Source of the DNA: Cymbidium sinense
Taxonomy: Eukaryota > Streptophyta > Magnoliopsida > Asparagales > Orchidaceae
NCBI GenBank assembly: GCA_021442155.1
Contig: CM038214.1
Location: 56,700,514-56,764,513, forward strand
Length of the DNA: 64,000 nt
Reading direction: 5' to 3'
In this document: positions 54,076-64,000 of the stretch, in pieces
Numbering within the stretch: position 1 is the first letter of the stretch
How the letters are laid out: every line of letters starts with the position of its first letter
Notes under the pieces: generated by a model
Told to the model about the DNA's origin: nothing
The model's database searches: none
What the model saw: the letters and a program-made list of their open reading frames with translations, nothing else
Program-made: the position numbers and the translations under genes

Positions 54076-56616
54076 GTATAGGGTTTGGGTTTATGGTTTG
54101 GGGTTAATGGTTTAAGGTTTAAGGTTTAGGGTTTTAGGGTTTAGGGTTTAGTGTTTGATGTTTAGGGGTAGTTTAAGGTTTAGGGTTTAGGGATTAGTTT
54201 TTTAGGGTTTAGGGTTTAGGGTTTAGGGTCTAGCATTTAGAGTTTAGGGATTAGGATTTAGTGTTTAGGGTTAGTTTAGGATTTAGGGTTTATGGTCTAG
54301 GGTGTAGGGTTTAGGGTTTAGGTTCTATAGATTAGGGTTTAAGGTTTATGGTTTTTTAGAGTTTTGGGTTTAGAGTTTAAGGTTTAGGGTTGTAGGTTAG
54401 TGTTGAGGATTTCGGGTTGTAGGTTTAGGGTTTAGAGTTTAGGGTTTATTGTTTAGGGTTTATGGTTTAGGGTTTAGGATTTAGGGTTTGGGTTTTTAGG
54501 TTTTAAGGTTTACAGTTTAGGTTTTAGGGTTTATTTATTTCTTAAATTAAGTAAGTAGTTTTATTTATTTAATTTTTAGTCTATTTTTTAATTTATTTTA
54601 GTTTATTTTATTCTATTTTTATTTTATTTTATTTTATTTTATTATTTTAGTTTATTTTATTTTATTTTTATTTTTTATTATTATTTTATTGGTTTTAGGT
54701 TTTCTATTTATTTTTTAGTTTTCATTTTATTTATTTTAAGTTATTTTTTTTAGTTTTAGTAGTTTAAGTTTAGTTTATTTTTAGTTTATTTTATTTTATT
54801 TAGTTTAGGTTTAGGTTTACGTTTAGTTTATTTAGGTTTATGTTTAAATTTCATTTATTTTAGTTTAGTTTATTTCTTTTAAGTTTATTTTATTTTGTTT
54901 ATTTTATTTTTTACAGTTTAAATTTTTTTTAGTTGGGTTTAGGTTTTATTTTTTTATTTATTTTATTTTAACCATTTAGGTGAGGTTTTAATTTATTTTT
55001 ATTTATTATTTAGGTTTATTTATTTTATTTTAGGTTAGTTTTTTTATTTTATAGATTTTTTATTTTATTTTATAGTTTTATTTTTTTATCATTTTAGGTT
55101 AAGATAGTTTAGTTTTATTTTATTTTATTTTTTTTATTTTAGGTTATTTATTTTATTTTAGGTTCATTTAGTTTGTTTATGTTTTTTGGTTAGGTTTTAG
55201 TCATTAGGTTTAGTTTGTGATCTCAGTTTAAGGTTTAATGTTTGGGTTTAGGTTTAGGGTTAGGTTTTAGGGTTTTATTTTGGGTTGGGTTTAGGCTTTG
55301 GTTTTTGTTTAGGCAATTGGGTTGGTTTCTTTGTTAGTTTTAGGGGGTAGTGGCCTAGTTAGTAGCATTTAGTTAGGATTTAGGGTAGTGGTGTGGATTA
55401 AGATCTTAGAGGTGTAGTTGGTGTTTAGATTATTTAGATTTGGTTTAGTTAGTAGTATTTTATGATTATACCAGAGCCTAGTGTAGGGTCAGAGGTTTAG
55501 GGTTGGTGGTAGGGTCAGGTTGGTAGAACAACATCATTGGTAGGGCTCAGGTTTAGTTTAGGGCCTTAGGGAGGTTACAATTTAGGGTAGGGTTTTTGTT
55601 TATTTTTAAATGCTTGTTATGTCCAGGTTTATTTTAGTTGTTATTTTTATTTAGGTTTGTTTATTTATTTAGTTATTTTATTTATATAGTTATTTATTTT
55701 ATTTGGTTTTTTTTTTTTAGTTCCAGATTTTTTTTTTTAGGTTTAGGTTTTGATTTTGATTTTATTTTTTTAGGTTTAAGTTTTAGGTTTTATTTTTTAG
55801 AGTAGTTTAGGTTATATTATTTTTAGTTTAATTTCTTTATATTTATTTTACATTTAAGTTTAGCTTTAGTTTATTTTAGTTTTAGGTTTAGGTTTTAGTT
55901 ATTTTAGTTTAGTTTATTTTATTTGTTTTATTTCTTTTATTTTATTTAAGTTGTTTTTTATTTAGGGTTTGTGTTTTATTTTATTTTTTTTTTTTTTATT
56001 TTAGTTTTAATTTTTAGGTTTTTTTTAGGTTTTATTTTATTTTTATTTTAGTTTTATTTTATTTTTTATTTCATTTAGTTTTTATTTTATTTAGGTTTTA
56101 TTTTAGGTTTATTTCATTTTTATTAGTTTTTTTTATATTTGTTTTAGTTTATTTTATTAGTTTATTTTATTTAGTTTCTTAGGTTTTAGTAGGTTTTAGT
56201 AAGTTTTTTATCTTTATTTTATTTTTTTATTATATTTATGTTCTGATTTAGGGTTTATTTTATTTTAGGTTTAGTTTTAGAGTTTAAGGTGTTTAGGGTG
56301 AGTTTAGGGTTTAGGGTTTGGGGTTTAGGGTTTAGGGCTTAGGGTTGTAGGTTTTAGGATTTAAGGTTTAGGGTTTTGGGTTTAGAGTTTTAGGGTTTAC
56401 GGTTTAAGATTTAGGTTTTAGGGTTTTTTTGTTTTTTATATGTTTTAGTGTTTAGGGTTTAGGGTTTAGGGTTTAAGGTTTAGGTTTTAAGTTTAGGGTT
56501 TATGTTCTAGGTTTTATGGGTTTTTTTATTTTTTATATGGTTTAGGGTTTAGGGTTTAAGGTTTAGGTTTTAGGTTTAGGGTTTATGTTCTAGTTTATGG
56601 TTTGGGGTTTATGGTC
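54076..56616 (+). repeat. Array spacer 7
   Basis: TTTAGGG variants (54076-54540), landmark CTTAAATTAAGTAAG at about 54545, a T-rich block (54550-55190), a GC-richer block (55200-55600), another T-rich block (55610-56230) and TTTAGGG up to GRP fragment 5. It is longer than a single period, so a GRP fragment may have been lost here. The text just before fragment 5 is locally duplicated (GTTTTTTATATG near 56430 and 56530). No genes. Confidence 0.82.
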
Positions 56617-57062
56617 TTTTTTTTTGTAGAGAACAAATTCAGATTTAACATTTCCTCTTCTTGATTTCATCAACCAAGTAGCACACCAAGGTTTCTAAGA
56701 CATAAGCGATGACGCATATCTAAATTGAGCACGCATAGAGCAAATCAAAAACCCTAGATAACTAGAAACATCTCTACTATAAAGGCACAGTTCCATAAGC
56801 AGTAGATCGGATCGATCGTTATTCAAATTCTCCAGTTTCCATCAGAATCACCCTTTCATCTTGAGTAGTGAGATCCACCATCATATCCCTCATCTCTCCC
56901 TCCGCCACCACAAGCTTATAATGTCTGCTTCTGCTTCCTCATACAACCACCACCTCCATATCCACCGACTCTAGATCCTCACCACGATAATAACCATCGC
57001 CTTCAGCCACGACTGGATCGAGACTTGTTGATAATGTTCATAGCCAAGGTTCTACCCATTTT
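56617..57062 (-). pseudogene. GRP retrocopy fragment 5, heavily decayed
   Basis: The 3' UTR and poly(A) remnant (56625-56617) match the other copies. The coding part is scrambled by indels: NGNL-like text and glycine-rich pieces occur in all three frames. The GGSRYS-like block is present only as DNA similarity. It shares the RRM-side breakpoint (CCCATT, then TTTAAGG) with fragments 1-4. Confidence 0.75.
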
Positions 57063-58821
57063 TAAGGTTTAAGTTTAGGTTTAGGTTTTTTAGCTTTAAG
57101 GTTTTTGCTTTATTTTTTTAGTTGCTTTAGGTTTAGGATTAGTGTTTTGGAATTAGGGTTTAGGGGTTAGGGTTTAGGGTTTTGGGTTTTTGGGTTTAAG
57201 GTTTTAAGGTATAACATTTTGGGGTTTAGGGTTTAGGATTTTTGGGTTTATGGTTGTTTAGGGTTTGTGGGAGTGGAGGAGTTAGGAGGGTTATAGTGGT
57301 AAGTCAGAAGTTTAGGTTTAGGGCCTGGGAAGGAGTGAGGGTTTAGGAGTTTAGATTTAGGAGTGGAGTGATTTAGGGTTTAGGGTAGTGGTTAGGGCAA
57401 GGTATGGTTTAGGGTGTGGAAGGTCAAGGTTTAGGATTTAGGGATTAGGTCCAAAGATTTAGAGTGGGATCAGTTTTGTGGTCAGTTTGTGGGTAGGATG
57501 GGCACAGGATCTGATTAAAGTTTACAAATCAGTATAGTTTTTAGATTTTTTTGGGGCCTAGGGTTGTAGGTTTAGTGTTGAGTTTTCAGGGTTGTAAGTT
57601 TAGGGTTTAGAGTTTAGGGTTTAGGGTTTAGGGTTTTGGGTTTATGGTTTAGGGTTTAGGATTTAGGGTTTAGGGTTTTTAGGTTTTAGGGTTTACGTTT
57701 AGGTTTTAGTGTTTATTTATTTATTTCTTAAATTAAGTAAGTCGTTAGGTTTACATTTATTTAGTTTGTTTTGTTTATTTTTAATTTATTTTAGTTTATT
57801 TTATTTTCTATTTCTATTTAGGTTTATTTTTATTTTTATTTAGTTTTGCTTATTTATTTTAGGTTTATTTATTTAGTTTAGTTTTATTTTTATTTTATTT
57901 GTTAGGTTTAGGTTTTCTATTTTATTTTTAGGTTTTTATTTTAGGTTTATTTCTAAGTTTTATTTTATAGTTTAGGTTTAGGTTTAGGTTTAGTTTATTT
58001 AAAGTTTATTTTATTTTATTAAGTTTAGGTTTTGGTTTAAATTTCATTTATTTTAGTTTAGTTTATTTTTTGCTTAGGTTTATTTTATTTTGTTTATTTT
58101 ATTTTTATTTTAGATTTATGTTTTTTTTATTTTGGGTTTAGGTTTTATTTTTATTTATTTTTATTTTAATTATTTAGGCTATGATTTTAATTTAATTTTT
58201 ATTTAATTTTATTTTAGGTTTATTTTCTTTTTATCTTTGGTTTAGTTTTTATTTTATTAAGTTTTGTTATTTTTTAGGTTTAATTTAATTTTTATTTTAG
58301 TTTACATTTAGGTTTAGGATTATGTTTAGGTATTTCTTTTATTTTATTTTTTATTTTATTTAGGTTTAGGTTTATTTATTTATTTTAATTTTAGGTTTTA
58401 TTTAGTTTATGTTTATGTTTTTTGTTTTTTAGGATTTAGTGTTTAGGCTTTAGGGTTTAGGGTTTGTTTAGGGATTAAGGTTTGGGGTGTAGGGTTTAGG
58501 TTTAGGGTTTAGGGTTTATGGTTTACTGTTATAGGGTTTAAGGTTAAGGGTTTTGGGTTTAAGGTTTAACGTTTATTATTTAAGGTTTAGGGTTTTTAGG
58601 GAAAAGGGTTTAGGGTTTAGTTTAGGGTTTAGGGTTTCTTTAGTTTAGCATTTAAGGTTTAGGGTTTAGGATTTAGGGTTTAGGGTTTAGTTTTTGGTTA
58701 GTTTTAAGTTTAGGGTTTTAGGTTTAGGCTTTAGATATTAGGGTTTAGAATTTTAGGGTTTTTAGGGTATAAGGTTTAGGTTTTTGCTTTTGGTTAGGGG
58801 TTAAGGGTTTAAAGTTTAAGG
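57063..58821 (+). repeat. Array spacer 8
   Basis: TTTAGGG variants, a GC-richer block (57240-57540), TTTAGGG again, landmark CTTAAATTAAGTAAG at about 57728, a T-rich block (57740-58430) and TTTAGGG variants. The order matches spacers 2, 5 and 6. No genes. Confidence 0.85.
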
Positions 58822-59240
58822 TTTTTTTTAATAGAGAACAATTTCAGATTCAACATTTCTTCTCTTTAATTTCATCAACCAAGTAGCATACTAAGTTTTC
58901 TAAGATACAAGCGGTGACATAGATAAAAAATCATCACACATGGAGAAAATTAAAAACCCTAGATAACTAGAAACATCTCTACTGTAAAGACAAAATTCCA
59001 TAAGCAGTAGATCGGACTGTCATTCTTCATTTCTCCAGTTCCCCTCAGAACCACAGTTGCCTCTCGAGTAGCTGGATCTGCCATCATATCTCCAATATAT
59101 CCCTCGATAACCACCATAGCTATAACCTTCGTCGGTCCTCCCACCTCCATAACCAGCAACTCCACATCCATGAGAACCTCCAAATCCTACCTCCAAAACC
59201 ACACCTCCATATCCACCATCATATCCACCAGCACCTCTAG
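58822..59240 (-). pseudogene. GRP retrocopy fragment 6 (short type)
   Basis: The poly(A) remnant (58829-58822), 3' UTR and end of the Gly-rich tail (SSYSRGNCGSEGNWRNEE) are present, preceded by VGFGGSHGCGVAGYGGG and GYSYGGYRG. Unlike fragments 1-5 the copy stops inside the glycine-rich part (CTCTAG, then TAGGGTTTAGG); the RRM end is missing. Fragments 7 and 8 stop in a similar way, so these three form a second type. Confidence 0.83.
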
Positions 59241-60890
59241 TAGGGTTTAGGTTTAGGGTTTGGGTTTAGGGTTTAGGGTTTATGCTTTAGGCTTAGGGTT
59301 TTTAAGATTTAGGGTTTAGGGTTTTGGGATAGTTTATGGTTTAGGGTTAGTTTAGTGTTCAGGGTTTAGGGTTTAGGGATTTAGGGTTTAGGGTTTAATG
59401 TTTAGGGTTTAGGGTTTAGGGTTTAGGGTTTGGGTTTAGGGTTTAGGGTTTAGGGTTAGGGGATGTTTAGTGTTTAGGGTTTAGGGTTTAGGGTTTAGTA
59501 TTCAGGATATAGGATTTGTGATTTTAGGGTTTAGAGTTTAGGGTTTAAGGTTTAAGGTTTTTATTTATTTATTTATCTATATTAATTTTTTTAAATAAAC
59601 TAATCGAGTAGGTTTAGGTTTGTTTAGCTTAATTAATTAATTAATTAATTAATTAATTAATTTTTTGTTTATTTTATTTTTTATTTTTATTTAGGTTAAT
59701 TTGTATTTTTATTTATTTTAGGTTTATTTATTTTAGTTTAGGTTTATTTTCTTTTAGTTTTTTATTTTAGTTTAGGTTTAGGTTTAGGTTTAAGGTTTAG
59801 TTTAGTTTTATTTTATTTTATTTTTATGTTTAGGTTTTATTTTTATTTTGAGGTTTAGGTTTATGTTTTATTTTATTTTTTAGGTTTAGGTTTTTTTTAT
59901 TTTGATTTATTTTAGGTTTTTTTTTAGTTTATGTTTAGTTTTTTTTTTAATTTAATTTATTTTCTTTAGTTTAGGTTTAGGTTTCGGTTAGATTTATGTT
60001 TAGTTTATTTTAGGTTTAAGTTTAGGTTTTATATATTTTAGTTTAGTTTATTTTAGTTTAGGTTTATTTTATTTTAATTTTTTTTAAGTTTAGGGTTTAG
60101 ATTTTTATTTAATTTTCATTTTATTTTATTTTAGGTTTAATTAATGTTTATTTTAGGCTTAGTTTTTATTTTATTTAGTTTTTTTATTTTTAGGTTTATT
60201 TTATTTTTTAGTTTAATCTAGGATTTCATTTATTTTACTTTAGACTTGTTTTTATATTTTATTTTATTTTATTTTTAGGTTTAAGTTAGGTTTTTTATTT
60301 TGGTTTAGGTTTTAATTTATGTTTTTATTTATTTTATTTAGGTTTTAGTTTTTATATTTATTTTATTTTTAGGTTTTATTTAATTTAGGTTTAGGTTTTA
60401 AGTTTTTAGAGTTTAAGGTTTAGGGATAAGGTTTAGGGTTTTAGGGTTTAGGGATTAGGGTTTTTAGTTTAGGGTTTTTGGGTTTAGGGTTTAGGATTTA
60501 GGGTTTAGGGTTTGGGGTTTAGTGTTTAGAATTTAAGGTTTTTAGGGTTTCTGGTTTTGGTTTAGGGTTTAGGTTTTAGGGTTTAGGGTTTAGGGTTTGG
60601 GGGTTAGAGTTTAGGGTTTATGTTATAGGGTTTAGGGTTTAGGGTTTAAGGTTTAGAGTTAAGGTTTATGGTTTAGGGTTTAGTGTTTACGCTTTATGAT
60701 TTAGTTTTTGGGCTTTTGGGTTTAGGGTTTTTAGGGTTTAGGGTTTAGGGTTGAGGTTTAGCTTAAGGTTTGGTTTTAAGGTTTATGGTTGTTTAGGTTT
60801 GGGCTTTAGAGTTTAGGGCTTAGGGTTAGGGATTAGGGTTTAGGGTTTTAGGATTTTTAGTGTTTAAGTTTTAGTTTGGGGTTTAAGTTA
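59241..60890 (+). repeat. Array spacer 9
   Basis: Includes some of the cleanest TTTAGGG runs of the window (about 59395-59450). A T-rich block (59560-60360) follows, with an AATT microsatellite and a weak landmark near 59590, then TTTAGGG variants. No GC-richer block lies between fragments 6 and 7. No genes. Confidence 0.85.
59629..59666 (+). repeat. (AATT)n microsatellite
   Basis: About nine TTAA/AATT units inside a T-rich block of the array; not seen in the other spacers. Confidence 0.9.
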
Positions 60891-61369
60891 TTTTTTTAAT
60901 AGAGAACAAATTCATGTTCAACATTTCTTCTTTTTGATTTCACCAACCAAGTAGCAGACCAAGTTTTCTAAGATACAAGCTACGACATAGATAAAAAATG
61001 AGCACGCATAGAGAAAATCAAAAACCCTAGATAACTAGAACCATCGCTACTGAAAGGACACAGTTCCATAAGCAGCAGATCGGTTCGGCGTATCTTTAAT
61101 TTCTCCTGTTCCCATCAAAACCACCCTCGTCTCTCTAGTAGTTGGATCCACCATCATATCCCTGATCTATCCCTCCGCCACACCACGACTGTAACCTCCA
61201 ATGCTCCTCCCGCCTCCATAACCACCACCACAGTTGTAACCTCTGATGCTCCTTCCTCCTTCAGAACCACTACCTCCATACCCACCAGCACGTCTAGAAC
61301 CATAAGCACATCCAGATCCCCCACCTCTAGATCCTGCCTCCATAACCACCACCTCCATATCCACCAGTA
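60891..61369 (-). pseudogene. GRP retrocopy fragment 7 (short type)
   Basis: Reads SRGGGSGCAYGSRRAGGYGG, then GGRSIRGYNCGGGYGGGRSI and GGYSRG, with a frame shift before GYDGGSNY, a stop and GFDGNRRN. Its Gly-rich domain has extra SGxAYGSRxA and GRSIGGY repeats shared with fragment 8 but not seen in 1-5. Poly(A) remnant at 60897-60891. The 5' edge is CCACCAGTAGGG, against TTTAGGG. Confidence 0.85.
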
Positions 61370-62004
61370 GGGTTAGGGTTTAGGGTTTGGGGTTTTAGGA
61401 TTTAGGGATTAGGATTTCTAGTTTAGGGTTTTAGAGTTTAGGGTTTAGGACTTAGGGTTTAGGGTTTGGGGTTTAGTGTTTAGGATTTATGGTATTTAGA
61501 GTTTAGGGCTTAGGGTTTATGGTTTAGGTTTAGGTTTTAGGTTTTAGTGATTAGGGTTTAGGGTTTAGGGTTAGGGTTTAGGGTTTACGGTATAGGGTTT
61601 AGGGTTTAGGGTTTACAATATAGGGTTTAGGGTTTAGGGTTTATGGTTTAGGGTTTGATGGTTTAGGATTTTTGGGTTTAAGGTTTAGAGTTAAGGTTTA
61701 GGGTTTATGATTTAGTGTTTAGGGTTTATGATTTAGTTTTTGAGCTTTTGGGTTCAGGGTTTTTAGGGTAGAGGGTTAGCTTAAGGTTTAGGGTTAGTTT
61801 AGGGTTTAGGGTTTAGGGTTTTAGGGTTTAGGGTAGGGGTTTAAGATATAAGGATTACGATTTGGATTTAGGATTTAGGGTTTAGAGTTTTAATGTTTAA
61901 GTTACTTAAGTTTGGGCTTTAGGGTTCAGGGTTTAGGGTTAGTGATTAAGGTTTAGGGTTTTAGGATTTTTAGTGTTTAGGTTTTAGTTTGGGATTTAAG
62001 ATAT
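61370..62004 (+). repeat. Array spacer 10 (short)
   Basis: Only about 630 bases of TTTAGGG variants separate fragments 7 and 8; the T-rich and GC-richer blocks are absent. The text before the T-run (TTTAGTGTTTA.GTTTTAGTTTGGG) is the same as before fragment 7, so this is a recent, short-period duplication or a deletion. Confidence 0.85.
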
Positions 62005-62479
62005 GTTTTTAATAGGGAACAAATTCAGATTCAACATTTCTTCTTTTTGATTTCATCAACCAAGTAGCACACCAAGTTTTCTAAGATACAATCTACGACA
62101 TAGATAAAAAATGAGCATGCATAGAGCAAATCAAAAACCCAAGATAACTAGAACCATCTTTATTATAAAGACACAGTTCCATAAGCATCAAATCAGTTTG
62201 ACCCTTCTTTAGTTTCTCTAGTTCCCATCAGAACCACCCTCGTCTCTCGAGTAGCGGGATCCACCATCATATACTTGATCTATCCCTCCACCACCACCAT
62301 GGTTGTAACCTCCGATGCTCCTCCCGCCTCCATAACCACCACCATGGCTGTAACATCCGACGCTCCAACCGCCTCCATAACCACCACCTCCATAACCATC
62401 AGCATGTCTAGAACCATAAGCACTGCCAGATCCCCCACCTCTAGATCCTACCTCCATAACCACCATGTCCATATCCATA
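62005..62479 (-). pseudogene. GRP retrocopy fragment 8 (short type, best open frame)
   Basis: An 86-codon open reading (62478-62218) passes through SRGGGSGSAYGSRHADGYGG, GGYGGGWSVGCYSHGGGYGG, GRSIGGYNHGGGGG and YDGGSRYSRDEGGSDGN, then a stop replaces the Trp. It shares the SGSAYGSR and GGGRSIGGY repeats with fragment 7 and starts at about the same place in the domain. Without the RRM and a start codon in context it is not a functional gene. The poly(A) remnant is reduced to five T (62006-62010). Confidence 0.86.
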
Positions 62480-64000
62480 GTAGGGTTAGGTTTATGGTTT
62501 AGGGTTAGGGTTTATGGTTTATGGTTTAGGGTTTAATGTTTAGGCTCTAGGGTTTATAGTTTTTTAGGGTTTAATGTTTAGTGTTTAGGGATAGCTTATG
62601 ATTTAAAGTTAGTTTAGGGTTTAGGGCTTAGGGTTTAGAGTTTTAGCATTTAGGGTTTAGTGTTTAGGGTTTAGGGTTTAGGGTTTAGGGTTTAAGGTTT
62701 ATGGTTTGTGTTTAAGGCTTAGGGTTTAGGGTTTAGGGTTTAGGGTTTTAGGGTTTGGGGTTGTTTAGGGTTTAGGGTTTAGGGTTTAAGGTTTAAGGTT
62801 TAGGGTTTATTGTTTAGGGTTTAGAGTTTAGGGTTTTTATTATTTAGGGTTTAAGGTTTAGGTTTTTGTTATTTTTTTTTAAATTAAGTAAATGTGTAGG
62901 TTTAAGTTTATTTACTTTATTTTTTATTTATTTTAGTTTATTTTATTTTTTGTTTTTATTGCGATTTATTTTTATTTTTATTTAGTTTAGTTTATTTTTT
63001 TAGGTTTATTTATTTTAATTTATTTTTAAGTTTTAGAAATAGGTTTAGGTTTATTTTTTAGTTTACTCTTATTTTTAATTTATTTTTTATTTTTTTGTTT
63101 CTATTTTATTTTTTTAGGTTTAGGTTTTAGGTTTCTATTTTAGGTCCATTTTTAGATTTTACTTTTGTTTAGGTTTAGGTTTATTTTTAGTTTATTTTAT
63201 TTTATTTAGTTTAGGTTTAGGTTTAGGTTTTGTTTATTTTGGGGTTAGGTTTAGGTTTTATTTATTTTAGTTTAGTTTATTTTAGTTTAGGTTTATTACA
63301 ATTTGTTTACTTTAAATTTTTTTAGTTTTAGGTTTTTTTAGTTTAGGGTGTAGGTTTAATTTTTTATTTATTTTTAGGTTTATTATTTAGGTTTAGGTTT
63401 CTAATCAATTTTTATTTATTTTATTTTAGTTTTAATTAATGTTTATTTTAGGTTTAGTTTTTATTTTATTTAGGTTTTTTTTTTTTTTAGGTTTATTTTA
63501 TATTTTATTTTAGTTTAGGATTTTATTTATTTTATTTTAGATTAGTTTTAAATTTTTTTTAATTTATTTTATTATTAGGTTTAGGTTTAGGTTTTAGTTT
63601 ATGTTTTAATTTATTTTATTTTATTTAGGTTTAGGTTTTTTATTTATTTATTTTTAAAGTTTTATTTAGTGTAGGTTTAGATTTTTAGGTTTTTAGGGTT
63701 TAGGATTTAGGGTTTGGGGTTTTAGGGTTTAGGGTTTAAGGTTTAGGGTTTATGGTTTTAGATTTTAGGGTTCAGGATTTAGGATTTAGGGTTTGTGGTT
63801 TAATGTTTAGGGTTTAGGGTTTTAGTATTTAGAGTTTAAATTAGGGTTTAGGTTTTAGGTTTAGGAGTTTAAGGGTTTAAGGTTTAAGTTTAGGTTTATG
63901 GTTTAAGGTTTAGGGTTTAGGGTTTAGGGTTTTAAGGTTTAGGTTTTTAAGTTTTAAGGCTTAGAGTTAGTGTTTAGGGTTTAGGATTTAGTGTTTGGGC
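62480..64000 (+). repeat. Array spacer 11, running out of the window
   Basis: TTTAGGG variants with clean runs (about 62660-62700), landmark AAATTAAGTAAATG at about 62880, T-rich block (62900-63660) and TTTAGGG variants to the window end. The array continues beyond 64000. No genes. Confidence 0.87.

Larger units (their letters stand above)
34769..64000 (+). repeat. Degenerate telomere-like composite array
   Basis: Nearly 30 kb is built from TTTAGGG units and close variants (G-rich strand on top throughout). It alternates with T-rich blocks (TTTATTTTAG), GC-richer scrambled blocks and eight fragments of a glycine-rich protein transcript, and is broken by LINE pieces. A landmark CTTAAATTAAGTAAG, followed by AGGTTTAGGTTTATTT, recurs (about 37263, 47712, 50286, 54540, 57725, weaker at 35222, 59590 and 62880). 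Clean runs of four or more perfect TTTAGGG units occur, for example near 35838 and 59395. It may be an interstitial or subtelomeric satellite of telomeric origin. Confidence 0.9.

Noticed and set aside
53736..54081. Plus-strand ORFs at 53736 and 53869
   Set aside because: They lie antisense to LINE copy B ORF1 start and 5' UTR and have no recognisable features.
36151..62010. Runs of T before each GRP block as transcription terminators
   Set aside because: They are poly(A) remnants of minus-strand retrocopies; each is followed by the same 3' UTR.
36151..62479. A functional cluster of GRP genes
   Set aside because: Every copy lacks the start and most of the RRM, and most carry stops or frameshifts; none could make an RNA-binding protein.
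34769..64000. Functional chromosome end
   Set aside because: The repeats are too degenerate, contain retrocopies and LINEs, and run to the window edge without a perfect terminal run; an interstitial or subtelomeric array fits better.
34769..64000. CRISPR-like or other spaced repeat defence array
   Set aside because: The units are telomere-like words of variable length and the DNA is plant nuclear; there are no constant repeats with unique spacers of constant size and no cas genes.

Overview
The window looks like heterochromatic, repeat-packed nuclear DNA of a flowering plant. The reasons are the Arabidopsis-type telomere motif TTTAGGG in long degenerate arrays, plant-type L1 LINEs with an ORF1 DUF4283/zinc knuckle and an RNase H domain, a Sirevirus-like Ty1/copia element, a Tat-lineage Ty3/gypsy element with two RNase H domains, and an RTE-type LINE. 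A monocot, possibly a palm, is my guess from the overall look of the long terminal repeats; this is weak. I see no intact host gene, no tRNA or rRNA gene and no CRISPR array. Almost every reading frame is broken by stops and frameshifts, so the window is a graveyard of mobile elements.

Layout, left to right. 1-2341: 5'-truncated RTE LINE (+), ending in a GTT tail. 2342-4016: degenerate telomere-like repeat. 4017-6560: gag-protease remnant of a gypsy element. About 7.5-13.9 kb and 18.6-23.8 kb: two diverged direct copies of a multi-kb non-coding sequence, best read as very long LTRs. They flank a gypsy pol remnant (14.5-18.5 kb: RT, RNase H, second RNase H, integrase). The right LTR-like copy carries a decayed peptide deformylase (PDF1A-type) pseudogene on the minus strand. 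23832-34768: a minus-strand L1 LINE fragment split by a complete 9.1-kb Sirevirus-like copia element (24364-33464) with 2.1-kb LTRs and a perfect 5-bp target site duplication (GTTCT).

34769-64000: a degenerate TTTAGGG array, in the same orientation as the left patch. It holds eight minus-strand copies of the 3' end of a glycine-rich RNA-binding protein (GRP) mRNA, each ending in a poly(A) remnant, at roughly 2-kb spacing. It is also interrupted by L1 pieces: a 130-bp 3' tail at 35.7 kb, a 3' half at 41.3-47.6 kb and a 5' half at 51.1-54.1 kb.

The most unusual feature is this composite satellite. One or a few retroposed GRP transcripts appear to have landed in telomere-like DNA and then been amplified together with their flanks as a higher-order repeat. 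All L1 pieces and all GRP copies lie in the same orientation relative to TTTAGGG. The caveat is that GC-rich patches and many one-base indels may partly reflect long-read basecalling errors.
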